64,000 nt of DNA, taken from the NCBI GenBank assembly GCA_051453625.1, contig JBOZIK010000001.1, positions 57,192,867 to 57,256,866 of the forward strand. Direction: 5' to 3'. The position numbers and the translations under genes were made by a program. Under the pieces are notes generated by a model. That model was not told the DNA's origin, did no database searches, and worked only from the letters and a program-made list of their open reading frames with translations. Within the stretch, counting starts at the first letter, position 1; every line of letters begins with the position of its first letter. Below are positions 12,916 through 24,645 of the stretch, one piece after another. The stretch comes from Welwitschia mirabilis. Its lineage: Eukaryota; Gnetophyta; Gnetopsida; Welwitschiales.

Positions 12916-14887
12916 TGATAGGATCGAGAACCCTAAAGGGGAGGTGAATAGGTTTTTTAAAATTATGCAACACAATATTTTAAACGAACCCAATCTTAAA
13001 CGAAACTTGCATACAATAATTAACTAATCCAAAATATGCATGAAATATGAAAATAATAGAAGTAAAGAAATAACAACTGAAAGCACAAAAATACCAAATG
13101 GATGTATGTTGGATTTATAGTGATTTGGAAAACCTCCTACTCCACTCTCAACGATAAGCTTATCCCCAAGCTAGATCTCAAATCTTTGTTACTTCACTAG
13201 GTATTCTAGGTTTACCTGTAACCTTTACAAATAGACTTTTCTAGACTTAGTCTTAATTTTTTAATGGACTTTTCAAGGCTTAGTCTCAACCTTTAAACAG
13301 ACTTTTCAAGTCTCAGTATTAATCTTCCATAAAGTAAAGTAGTGATGTAATGATGACAAATGTACATGGATATCACTCGTTCTTGATGCAATAGATTTAA
13401 TGGAGCTATTCTCCTGTGCATGTANNNNNNNNNNNNNNNNNNNNNNNNNNNNNNNNNNNNNNNNNNNNNNNNNNNNNNNNNNNNNNNNNNNNNNNNNNNN
13501 NNNNNNNNNNNNNNNNNNNNNNNNCTAGGTATTCTAGGTTTACCTGTAACCTTTACAAATAGGCTTTTCTAGACTTAGTCTTAATTTTTTAATGGACTTT
13601 TTAAGGCTTAGTCTCAACCTTTAAATAGACTTTTCAAGGCTCAGTATTAATCTTTCATAAAGTAAAGTAGTGATGTAATGATGACAAATGTACATGGATA
13701 TCACTCATTCTTGATGCAATAGATTTAATGGAGCTATTCTCCTGTACATGTAAAACCAGATGAAGCACAAGATCTGATCTTGAATGTAGAAATGATACAG
13801 ATGATAGATCTTCTTTGGTCAGAAGTACAGATGCTAAGATATAATAATGAATATCATAATATTATAATGCTTTATCTTTTAGATCTAATAGATTGACACA
13901 ATTAAAATAGTTTTAAAAATGATTCTAAAGTCATCTATCTCTTGGCTATTTATATTGGAAGACTTTTAGGGTTTATTACATTTGAAATGAGCTTCCAACG
14001 GCTATAAATCACTAGAAAATGGCTATCCAATAGCTACATAATGGATATATAATGATTAGAAAATTTTACTTCCATTTCATCTGGNNNNNNNNNNNNNNNN
14101 NNNNNNNNNNNNNNNNNNNNNNNNNNNNNNNNNNNNNNNNNNNNNNNNNNNNNNNNNNNNNNNNNNNNNNNNNNNNNNNNNNNNAATTTTACTTCCATTT
14201 CATCTGGTCAACCCCTCAAAAGTCCGGTTGATCTCATCTGATGCCATGACTTACACAGATTGCCTAAGTGAGAATTTTAGTCACTCCAATTTCATATGGC
14301 TCCATGTCTGGTCGACTTCATTTGGGTCTAGTCAACTCCAGTTTGATCATCCACTACACAATCCAGTCATTCACTCATCCTGATAAAATTCTTTTTAGTT
14401 TTCAACATCAGGCAGTCGACCTCTTAAGATGCCCGGTCGACCCCATAATGATTAGACTAGAAGTATCAACTACACAGTACTCAGATCCGATCTACCCCAT
14501 CATAGGTTTGATTGACCCCTTGACAATTAGTTAAGGAGTACTATTTATTAGGTTTTTAAATACAATTGACCCCATAAGGATCTAGTTGACCCCTTTTCAT
14601 TCAGTTCAAGGACTTAGGTTCTCTGGGTTATAGGTCCAGTCAATCCATCAGAAATCTGGTCGACCCCTCTGGATGAAGTTTATGTTATCTATCTATTTCA
14701 GGTGCAATCAACTCCTTGAAAGTCTGGTTAATCCCTTAAGATGATAAAAAAACTAACAAGTTTTTAGTGTTGAGAATTTCATGGTTTTGGTCTGATCTTT
14801 CAACCTGTAAGTAATTAATAGATTCTACATAAGATACACAAAATTTAGTATACAAAAAATATTAGTTTGACATCAATTGGCAAAACA
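12916..14887 (-). repeat. Copia 5' LTR (right copy)
   Basis: Begins near GGATCGAGAACCCTAAAGG, followed by GGGAGGTGAATAGG, and ends CAATTGGCAAAACA. Just outside the start, the minus strand reads TATCAGAAAT, which resembles part of the initiator-Met PBS TGGTATCAGAGC. About 10 bases seem missing at this junction. The flanks of the 100-N gap 13425-13524 repeat each other (13198-13424 versus 13525-13751), and those of 14085-14184 share 23 bases, so the true LTR is shorter. Confidence 0.65.
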
Positions 14888-17440
14888 TAATCAAACAAAA
14901 CTTTCATGATTAAGCACATCTAACATGGAGCACAATTGAGATGGATGACCTCTCAGGAAGTGTCACCTACAAATATAGGCCTAAGCCTCCACCATAATTA
15001 TCAGGTCTATGGATAGTCTTATCATGCTACTTACAGCCCCCTCTCCATATATTAACTATAAAAAATATTATCTCTAGGTGGAAAAAATGAGGTATAATAA
15101 TCTTAGACTTAGTAATATATGATGATTTCCCCTTCCTTATCTTATAATTCATGGGAAACGTCCTTTGTCATATTATGAAACCTAAAAATTTCATGGTTAA
15201 TCATGCCTAGTGTGGAGTACAACTAGGATGGGTGATCTCTGCCTTGCCTTTTAACTCTGGGTACATGTCCTTCATCATATCGTAAAACTCAAGAATTCCA
15301 TGATTAAGCATGCCTAGTATGGAGTACAACTGGGATAGGTTGCCTCCTAGGAAGTGTCACTTACAAACATAGGCTTGGGCCTCCACCATAGTTATTAGGC
15401 CCACGGGCAATCTTATCATGCTACTAATAGTCCTCCCTTTATATATTAACTATAAAAAATATTATCTTTAGGTGAAAAAAATGAGGCATGATAACCTTAG
15501 GTTAAGTGATATATGATGGTTTTCTTTGCCTTACCTTTTAACTTATGGGTTACATCCTTTAACATTTAGTGGAACGTAAAAATTCCATGATTAAGAACGC
15601 CTAGCATGAAGCCCAACTAAGATGGGTGACCTCTTAGAAGTGTCACCTGCAAATATAGGTCTTGGTCCCCACCATACTTATTATGCCTATAGATGATCTT
15701 ATCATGCTACTTACAGCCCCTAACTATAAAAAATATTATCTATTAATAGAAAAAATGAGGTGTAATAACCTAAGGCTAAGTGGTATATCATGGTTTTCCC
15801 TACCTTGCTTTTAACTCATGGTACATGTCCTTCACCATATCGTGAAACCAAAAAATTCCATTGTTAAGCACTCCTAGTATGGAGCACATCTGAGATGGAT
15901 GACCTTTCAAAATGTGTCACCTATAAATATAGGCCTAGGCCCTCATCATAATTATCAGACCTGTGGGTGATCTCATCATGCTACCTATAGTACCCCTCCC
16001 TATATATTAACTTTTATCTCTAGGTTAAAAAAAAGGTATAATAACCTCAGGCTAAGTAGTAGATGATGGTTTTCCTTGCCTTGTCTTTTCACTCATGGAA
16101 AATGTCCTTTGCCACATCATAGAACTCAAAAATTCCATTGTTAAGCATGCCTAGCATGGAGCACAACTGGGATGGATGACCTCCTTGGAAGTGCCACCTA
16201 CATATATAAGCCTGAGCCCTCACCATAGTTATTAGGTCCATAGGTGATCTCACCATGCTACTTATAACCCCCCTTTATATGCTAACTATAACAAATATTA
16301 ACTCTGGGTGAAAAAAAAGAGAGGTATAATAACCTTAGGCTAAGTGGTATATAATTGTTTCCCTTGCTTTGTCATTTAACTCATGGGACATGTCCTTTGC
16401 TATATCATGGAACTTAAAACTTTTATGGTTAAGCAAACCTAATATGGAGCATAACTGGGATGGATAACCACCTAGGAAGTGCCACTTGCACATATAGGTA
16501 TGGGCCCCTACCATAGTTATTAGACCTGTGGGTGATCTCATCATACTATTTACAGTCCCCCTTCCATATATTCACTATAAAAAATATTATCTCTAGGTGA
16601 AAAAAATATGGAGTAATAACCTCAGGCTTAATGGTATATGATAGTTTCCCCTTCCTTGCCTTTTAACTTATGGGACATGTTCTTTGCCATATCATGGAAC
16701 CCAAAAATTCCATGGTTAAGCACACCTAGTGTAGAGCACAACTGAGATGTGTGACCTCCTAGGAAGTGTTACCTACAAACATAGGCCTGGGTCCTCACCA
16801 TAGTTATTAAGCCTGTGGACGATCTCATCATTCTACTTACAATCCCCTTTCATATATTAACTAAAAAATATTATCTCTGAGTGAAAAAAAAGAGGCGTAA
16901 TAATTTTAGGCTAAGTGGTATATGATGGTTTTCCCTGCCTTATCTTTTAACCTATGGAACATGTCCTTCACCATATCGTGGAACCCAAAAATTGCATGGT
17001 TAAGCACACCTAGAATGGAGCATAATTGGGATGGGTGACCTCTCACGAAGTGCCACATACAAATATAGGCCTAGATCCCTATCATAGTTATTAAGCCTAA
17101 AAGCGAGCTTAACATGCTACTTACAATCCCCTCTATATATTAACAATTAATAATATTATCTCTGGGTGAAAAAAATAAGGCGTAATAACCTCAGACTAAG
17201 TGATATATGATAGTATCCCCTGTCTTGCCTTTTAACTCATGGGACATGTCCTTTACCATATCGTGGAACTCAAAAATTCTATGGTTAAGCATGCATAGCA
17301 TGGAGCACAACTGGGATGGATGACCTCTTGGGAAGTGCCACCTTCAAATATAGGCTTGAGCCCCCACCATAGTTATAAAGTCTGCAAGTGATCTCATCAT
17401 GCTGGTTACAACCCCCCATTCATATATTAACTATATTTAT
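14888..17440 (+). repeat. 5S rRNA-like tandem array, second block
   Basis: Ten cores start near 14911, 15201, 15302, 15589, 15862, 16141, 16430, 16716, 16999 and 17284. Spacing is 273-290 bp, except one 101 bp step where a core is cut after GGGTGATCTC and joined to an earlier part of the next unit (unequal exchange). Core against plant 5S rRNA is ungapped over ~53 bases with about three quarters identity; GTTAAGC and GGATGGGTGACC are best kept. Only the 3' half of 5S is recognisable. Each unit ends in an A/G tract (for example GTGAAAAAAAAGAGAGG) just before TGTAATAACC, like a PPT before an LTR. It may therefore be a Cassandra-type TRIM in tandem, or a 5S rDNA-derived satellite. Confidence 0.8.
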
Positions 17441-17444
17441 AAGG

Positions 17445-18271
17445 AAAAGAATCCCAAACCATACATAGGATGTAAGATATCTATAGAATCATATAAGATG
17501 TAAGAAAAATAAGTTCAAACCATACATAAGATGCAAGAAATCCTTAGAATCATACTTATATTTGAGGTAAAGATTTTCAAGATTTAAGATTGATACCCCT
17601 TAAACTCTAAAGACTTTAAAGACTTCAAGATAGAAGATCTCCAAGTTCAAGGCTAGAAAGTTTTCAAAGCATTAAAATGAAGATTTCCTATTTATAAGGA
17701 CTAGAGAGGACAAAAAAATTTAGAGTAATATAATTCACTATTATTCTTGGAAAATAGTTGTAATTCATTAATCGCCAACCATTACTTTGCCTACTCACCA
17801 AGTCAATTAATATTTCATAATAATGATAGTAAGTGCATAATAATGCTAATATTTTATTACTAGAATAAGTAAATAACATTAGTGAAAAATATGCACCAAT
17901 CATCAATGTAATTATTACATATTTAATAAGTTCTTAGTATTTCCAAAATATAAGCATAGAATGAAATGAAACCAACCACAATTCATGTAAATAATTATAG
18001 CAGTTATAATTTAATAGTTTCTATGGTATTTTATAAAATTAAACAAGTAATGGGATAAAGTCAATTGTAATGCATATCATTAATTATAGTAATTCAAGAA
18101 AAAAAGTATTAAAATAATAATTGTAGCATAATAATTTTTTACTAATAAAGTAAATAATTGCATCTCAAATAATAATATGCTAATCCAAAAAAAAAGAGTA
18201 ATTAAATTAGCTTAGTGAGCTTCACAAGATAAAAAATTATTTATATTTAGTTTTTATTTAACTATTTGGAC
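17445..18271 (-). repeat. Left arm of a distant inverted repeat (probable solo LTR)
   Basis: The reverse complement aligns with 32149-33060 for over 800 bases at roughly 70-75% by eye. Shared blocks include TCTTGAAGTCTTTRAAGTC, TATTATTTGAGATGCAATT and GGCAAAGTAATG. Both copies have a TATAAATA-type box (here on the minus strand around 17688-17698). The outer end carries two or three copies of a short repeat around CCATACATAGGATGTAAG. Confidence 0.65.
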
Positions 18272-20984
18272 TCTCTCTCTGAAAATGTTTCCTCCTGGAA
18301 ATTAAAAAAAAAAAATCTCATGTTTCCATTGTAAAATGTTTAAGTATTTTTTGTTTTTGTTTATGCTAACCATTGCACTTTTTATATAGTGCAGTGTTTC
18401 ATAAAACATGTTAGTAATACCCTCCTGCCTTGTCCTTCTCCTTTTTATTGTTTTTTTAATTTTCTATAATGCAGTAATTAAAAATAGTGCAAAAGCCAAA
18501 TAACATTTCAAGACTTCAAGAATATAACAACATAAATAAAACATAGAGGAAATGAAAAAAAACTTGCGATATGCCAGAAAATATAAATTATACATTGAAT
18601 TAGATTTTTCAAATGTATGATGAACTACTTTTTTAAAGTAAAAAACAAGAATGCTGAAATGAAAAAGTGGAGAATGAATGTTTAATTTACTTATGTAATA
18701 CTACTAATTCAATAAGCATATACTATTAACTCTAGGCTTTGATGTTAAAATTTATAATAGCTTAATAGTAATTATGCCTAGCAAAATTGCAACTTAGGCT
18801 CTGGTAGTGAGGTTCACTTCTTAATATACTAACTATAGGTAACTAAATTCCATCCTTGAAACTTAAAGTCAAATCCACATATTAAAAAAATTTAATTAAG
18901 TTAATATAAGAAACAACTTAAGATGTTATCTAAGATTTTATTAAATAAATCTCCTTTAAATGCCAAACAGATGGTTAAATAAGTTGAACTTTTTAACAAA
19001 ATTATCAAACTTTATCAAAATTAGATTTCTAATATTTTTCTCTATAACAATTCCAAGGTCATCAAAAATAGCTCTTATAATGCATTTTTAAATAAAAATT
19101 AAAATCTAAAAATTAATTTTGTATTAAAAGGATATTCTTCTAAGTGAAAATACCCTTAGTCTTGTAAGATACAATTAAATTTTATAGTTAAAATATTGGA
19201 TTTATTAAAAGAGAAAGAAAAATGTTGGGATTCTATAAGTATATATGCATGAATGCCTAAAATATAATTTTCCTAAATTGAATTAAACTAGAACATTATT
19301 ATATTAATTTTTGAACATTATAGGACAAGGGATTTTAAATTTTAAACTTGTTTAATTTTTTATAGTTTTCTTATAGACCCTAGCAAAGTCTCACAAATTA
19401 AGGTTATGCATAAAGGATATGATAAATGTATTCCAATGAATAAGTATAGAGCTATGTTTTATTTTAAATCTAACTATAAGAGGGATACAAAGAGAGCACA
19501 TCATGACAGTGGGCTTTTTTCTTTTCCTTAGCTCATGATGTGAACAAGATCTAATAACCACATCCATAACATGTAAATAGCCACGATGACTAAAGATTTT
19601 ACTATGGGTTAAGAGATTAAGAAAAAGCTCATTTCAATCTTGATAGCTACAGGCTAGAAAAATAGACCCAAGACTCATATAATTACATCAACTATGAAGT
19701 GATTGACTTAAGAAAATGAAATAATAAACTTAGACACATACTGTGGAAAGCTAAAAAATGCTCATGCTAAGATCGAGAATGGCTATGAGGGAAATCAAAT
19801 AAGAAGTTTCTGTCAAATTTAGAAAAGATACACAAGAGATAAACATGGATTACTCAACACCATAATGTAAATCCATGTTCTCCAAAATGTGAAAATAAAT
19901 AGCTACAAAATATAGAGTTACTAAAATTATACACCATAAAATGAGTTAATCAAGCTAAGTTAAAAAAGCAAGTTACATAGCCAAAAAATAAAGGAATAGA
20001 AACCAAGTAAATGTTTAAGCCATGGCTGTAGGTTAGGAAATAGGAATTTTCCACAAACTTGCATAAATAATAAGAAAAAAAAGATTAAGAGAAAATTTAA
20101 AAGAGTGATTATGGAATGCTATAATAATGGTAATTCAAATCCAATGATCTAAAGAATGTTAAAAAGAGGGCCAAAAGAATACTAAATAGTAAAGGAAGAA
20201 AGACTGAAATACATGAGAATTACAACTTCAAATAAAATTTCTAGACAAAAATAGCCTATTTCGGTACTTAAGATAATGGGTTGTATTATAAATAAAAGTT
20301 TTAAATAGGGATTAGAATCAAAACAAAAGAATAATCTTAAAGAGTTATTATAATAATGTAAGAGATAAGTTTCATAAAGAAAAGAGGAAATTGTTTAAGT
20401 GAAGACTATCTAATTAAGATAATGGTGAGACATTAAAAGAAATAAATTTATTAAAGTAAATTGCTTTGCATCACACTTTACAATGAGACTATCTTAATAT
20501 GAATCCAAAACAAAATTAAAAAAGATGTATTAGATGAAATCTACACATCAAAGAATAGAATAGAAAAGAAAATGATTTATACAAATTTGGGTTTTTATCA
20601 TAAATTGAAAGCACTATATATGTTAACAAAATAAAAAATTGAGATCGAATATCAGAAACCAATCCATAGGAAAAACTCTTAAGAAGACCATAGTCCTCAT
20701 TAAAAGCTTTAATGTTTAAAAAGTTTATTTGCCTTACAATAAGGTAAGATTCATAAGCCTAAATAACCTATCAAATGTAAGCTACAAAATAAGATGTTGA
20801 AAAAACTCTTACTATGAAATCAACCATTGTAGAAGCTATGGATGAACTATATCCAAAACAAAAATATGCTAAATTCTCAAAGACTACAGTTAGAATCTTG
20901 CTATATCGAAAAAAATAATTTTACTATCCTTTGTTGATATCCATTATAAGTTTCATTAATTTATTAAAATAAATGTAAAGTCTC
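18272..20984. other. AT-rich interval, no gene recognised
   Basis: No coding stretch with protein-like composition and no repeat structure that I can support. Probably very old repeat debris. Confidence 0.5.
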
Positions 20985-21085
20985 TTTTGAGACACCCTAA
21001 TGGTAGATTAGTGGTCTTATCACTTTGTGCTTGTGAGTTCGATTCCTTAAAAACGTCTTTATAAAAAAAAAAAGAAAAATGTAAA
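20985..21085 (+). repeat. tRNA-derived SINE candidate
   Basis: TAATGGTAGATTAGTGG resembles a pol III A box. After about 20 bases GAGTTCGATTCC is a near-perfect B box (consensus GGTTCGANNCC). An A-rich tail (TATAAAAAAAAAAAGAAAAA) follows. The sequence does not fold into a complete tRNA as read, so this is better called a SINE or tRNA relic than a tRNA gene. Confidence 0.5.
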
Positions 21086-21854
21086 AAAAAATTTATGATA
21101 GATATTTATATTTGTATTGTTTTTTAATTTTATCTAAAGAAAGAAACAAGCACCTAAACATGAAGTAAATACTTAAAAAAGTAAGTCATCTTCCAAAAAA
21201 GGAACTAATACTGACCACTAAAGAAATCATTTACTAGTTTAACTAAAATAAAGCAAAGCTAAAGCATTTGATAAGATGAAGCGATGAAAACCGTTAGCTA
21301 TTAAAATAATGCTTTAGATGAAGTAAGGTATTTTTAGAAACATGGAAGTTATGAAGCTTCTTAAAGATGTTATTAACTTACCAATTTTAAAATTAAAACA
21401 AATGAGTATGATCAATCACAAAATAGTTTTAAACTTGACAAACTTAAACAACAAAGATAAGCAAAAGAAGCTAAAGGCAAAGTTGTTTTAAAGATGACAA
21501 ACCCATGAAGGAATTCAAGTCAAATAAAATGAAGAAGAAATAACTTGTTTTAAAAACTTTATATCTATTTTCGTTTATAGTCTACAAAAATTTCATTATA
21601 ATGATTAACTCAAAAACTAGAGAGAATAATGTTATTTTAGAGTTTTATTTAAGGACAAAGTTTCAAACACTTGATTCATCAGTTCCCCTTAAAGGTGCTT
21701 AGTACAAGAATTAGATTTATTACGCCCCATGAAAATATGCAAGTTATTAGAAGTAGTAAATGAGCTTCAAGAAATTGTGAATATTTTCAACAATAACTAT
21801 ATATAATAATGCATTGCATTTTCATTCTTGATTAATAGTCATTAAATGGTTTCT

Positions 21855-22520
21855 CTTTTGATGAAGTGATTACGACACTACCAACTAATGTAAAGCTGAA
21901 AATCATGGATTTTGAAACGCTAGCTCAATTTCTAATAGAACTTGATAAGTACTATGCATTAGTCGAGTTACTTGGGAACTAGCTCTATAAGAGACATGGA
22001 AAATTACAATGGAAGTAGTAGCAAGCATGATTAGAAAATAATTTATGGTGATGAACGTCGGCATCTTAAGCAACAACCAAAAAACAAAAATGACTAGAAA
22101 GTGAAAAATAGTAAATATGAATTCCAAAAGAGTGACAACAGTTAGATTAAGTGTAAGAGCTATCATATGAAGCAACATTATTTGTTCGAATGCAAAGTCC
22201 CATATGAGTAGCTTCATAATAGATGTTAAATACATCAAGCCAAGGAGATGACTTAATGTTAAGTTCTTTTAGTAGTAAGAAAGAATCCATCTCTTATGAC
22301 ATATATATTGAGAAAAATGGATAAGTCATTAAATCAATTGAATCTTTTAAGAAATAAAAGTACAAAGGTTGTCTATTAAGAGATTGTGCAAACATAATTG
22401 GTTGTGTGAATTTAGGTATGACTATTACAACAAACTATTGGATGCTAGATACTAGAACAACTTAACATATGACTCTTAAAAATAACTTGTTTTGCAAGTT
22501 GAATAACACAATCAACAACA
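21855..22520 (+). pseudogene. Copia gag-protease remnant
   Basis: In shifting frames the plus strand reads FETLAQFLIELDKYYALVE (gag), then CKSYHMKQHYLFEC. That has the spacing of a CX2CX4HX4C knuckle with the second Cys changed to Tyr. At about 22436-22480 comes YWMLDTRTT-stop-HMT, matching the Copia protease motif WILDSGAxxHMT. No other domains or LTRs were identified around it. The opposite-strand open stretch of 111 codons is only a shadow. Confidence 0.6.
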
Positions 22521-23880
22521 TAGTTGGAATCGTAGATAACAATTTACAGCGAGAGTTGGGTACTAAAATAGTATTTGATCATTGCTTAGAAATGTTCAAT
22601 CATGACATAATTAATTGAATTTAGATCCTCTGATATATATATATATATATTAAAATTTAACTATAATGGAAAGCACCATGTCCACATAGAAATAATGGAA
22701 CAAAACAAAGGCAGTAACCAACATCCATCAACATATATAAAAGATTTTAGCTTTTGGAAAATAACCATATGTGATTTCACATCAATGGTTACCATAGCAC
22801 TTGATCGATTCCATTAACAATTACACTTTTAATCCCACTTAAACATAGATAATTTTTCCCATTTATAAAAATGAAAAGCAATTATCACTCTAGGCAATTA
22901 GGTTAATCATTATAAATCATCATCATCTTCTTCTTTCAAACATGTCTTATGCACTGTAGGTTACTTTTTTGAGCATCCAAGAATTATCTCATCTACTTGG
23001 GGGTTGGGTGTTCACATGTGATCTAAAAAAGGTTTTCTAATATAACATTAGAAGTATTAAGACTAGTAAGATGTGCTACAAAAGCTCAAAAGTCTCCTTA
23101 GATTAAAGTAACTCAATAAATACTACTGCCCTAAACATAAACTGTTGAGAAAAGAAAATTAGCTATGCATGTTTTAACAATCATTACTCAAGCCTTTGGT
23201 GAATTAGTAAGTATGTTTGCTTAAAGCCTACTGACTACATCTGTACACCTCTAGACTCGATCTTAAAAAAAACCACTTCCTCATAAAAATTGTTCATGTA
23301 AACATTATCAAGTACATTCTCTTTATTCCCAAATTCCCACTTTTGACAAAATCTAATAATGCATTCTCGCTTGCTGCATAAATAAAATAATACTTTCTAT
23401 TGATGTGCTTGATCTTTACATAGAGAGTTGCAATCCTAAAATTTATATATAACTCTAGTTGTTGGCAAATAACTTGTAATGTAAAGATTCACCTACAATG
23501 GAAAAGCTAACAACATAGGTGGTTCTCATTTGATGAAGCACCAAGGAGTGAAGTAAAACTCAAAATAAGGTTCTTATTTAGTTGGCCCCTCATAGATCCT
23601 TTTGCTTGAACAGATTATTAGGGTATCTCGCCTTATAAAAATCTCTCAAATTGTGATTTCAATATCGTCTAAAGTAACCTATGAGTCAAAGAGAATAAAG
23701 TGACCTTAATTATAACCTTATTCAAAATACATAATATAAAGAATTCAAGTTTTCTAAATCTATATAAAATTTTTCACATTAAATATTATATTTATTCTTT
23801 TCCATACATTTTTAAGCTAGGCAAAGTTTTCTTATTTATAATCTTCACATGAAAGGGGGTCCCTCTCAACTCTGCCATAC
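22521..23880. other. AT-rich interval upstream of the PSI-like gene
   Basis: A short (AT)n run lies at 22635-22650. No gene or repeat is recognised. The sequence becomes less AT-rich after about 23950, where the gene's leader begins. Confidence 0.5.
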
Positions 23881-23890
23881 ACCCAAATCT

Positions 23891-23897
23891 TATAAAA
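23891..23897 (+). promoter_or_regulatory. Candidate TATA box of the PSI-like gene
   Basis: TATAAAA in an otherwise ordinary context, ~30 bases upstream of a plausible transcription start and ~750 bases before the ATG. This implies a long leader. Placed by position and sequence only. Confidence 0.4.
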
Positions 23898-23929
23898 GCA
23901 AGAACATAAACTAAAGTCAACAAAGCTTG

Positions 23930-24645
23930 TCAGTCCATATGCGATAAATACACAGAATTCTGCCTCTTTTTCTGCCATGTTATTGTTTTCTGTATTGCTT
24001 TAGCCATCTCACTGAAATCGAACTTCGATTGAAGCCGGTTGTTTCTGTTTGTTTCAGATTCATTCCTGCATTCTTCTTCAGCACAAGCCCAACGTTCATG
24101 GCACAATTCACATTTTCATCTTCACTCGAACTCCGTCTCCACACGCTACCCACAATTCGTGCTCCACAGAAACTCCTCGAACTTGTGTATTTTGGCGCGT
24201 TTCTTTCTACCATGGAATTTCTTTTTCGCAAACATCTTTTCCAGATCCCAAAGGGGCGTTGGGTTCCTTCCTCTGTGACTGATAACACCCTGTATCCAGA
24301 AAGAATGATGATTGCGTGGATCTCTATACGTTAATGGCTTAGTTGTTGCAGATTCCTTAACTTATCGCTCTCCTTCTTGTTAGCCCTCCTCCACCTGTGA
24401 ATTGTTTAATGCCCTCGAGTACGGGCCGAGGCATTGCTCCTGTGTAAGCACCCGTACACAACATTCACAGTGGTCGCAGAGAAGAGCAGTACCTTCCTGC
24501 TTCTTCTTCCTCAACTCTTCCACCCACACCCATTGCCTGCTGTTTCAGTTTAATGCACTCCTCCAGAGAAGAATCAGAAGGTCGAGGAGAGGATTTCATG
24601 GATTAAGCACATGGACTCCTGCGTTGAGAAAACTGGGATCCGGAA
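23930..24645 (+). other. Probable 5' leader with several upstream ORFs
   Basis: GC-richer than the upstream DNA and C/T-rich in places. Upstream ATGs open reading frames at 24029-24334, 24402-24836 (overlaps the gene start in another frame) and 24611-24667 (19 codons including stop, also overlapping the main ATG). Pyrimidine-AG sites near 24056 and 24352 could be intron acceptors, so some upstream ATGs may be spliced out. None of the upstream ORFs resembles a known protein. Confidence 0.4.

Larger units (their letters stand above)
5685..14887 (-). mobile_element. Decayed Copia LTR retrotransposon inserted in the 5S-like array
   Basis: Direct repeats at both ends (about 5882-7723 and 12916-14887) flank Copia gag and protease fragments on the minus strand. 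The array unit that stops at 5684 resumes right after 14887, so the element inserted into a once-continuous array. The extreme left end lies in a 197-base gap, so no target duplication can be read. Integrase and RT were not found. They may be deleted or lie in the 975-base gap at 8136-9110. Confidence 0.75.

Noticed and set aside
16970-17050. 5S rRNA gene call for the array cores
   Set aside because: Only the 3' half of 5S is recognisable, with about a quarter of positions changed and no recognisable 5' end, so these are derived repeats and not functional rRNA genes.
14890-17440. CRISPR-like array (regular repeats)
   Set aside because: Units are contiguous ~285 bp repeats with no unique spacers, in a plant genome.
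21903-22238. 111-codon minus-strand frame rich in Leu, Ile and Phe
   Set aside because: It is the complement of a recognisable Copia gag remnant on the plus strand. Hydrophobic composition comes from AT richness.
22635-22650. (AT)n runs here and near 41750
   Set aside because: Ordinary short microsatellites in AT-rich DNA with nothing special in their context.
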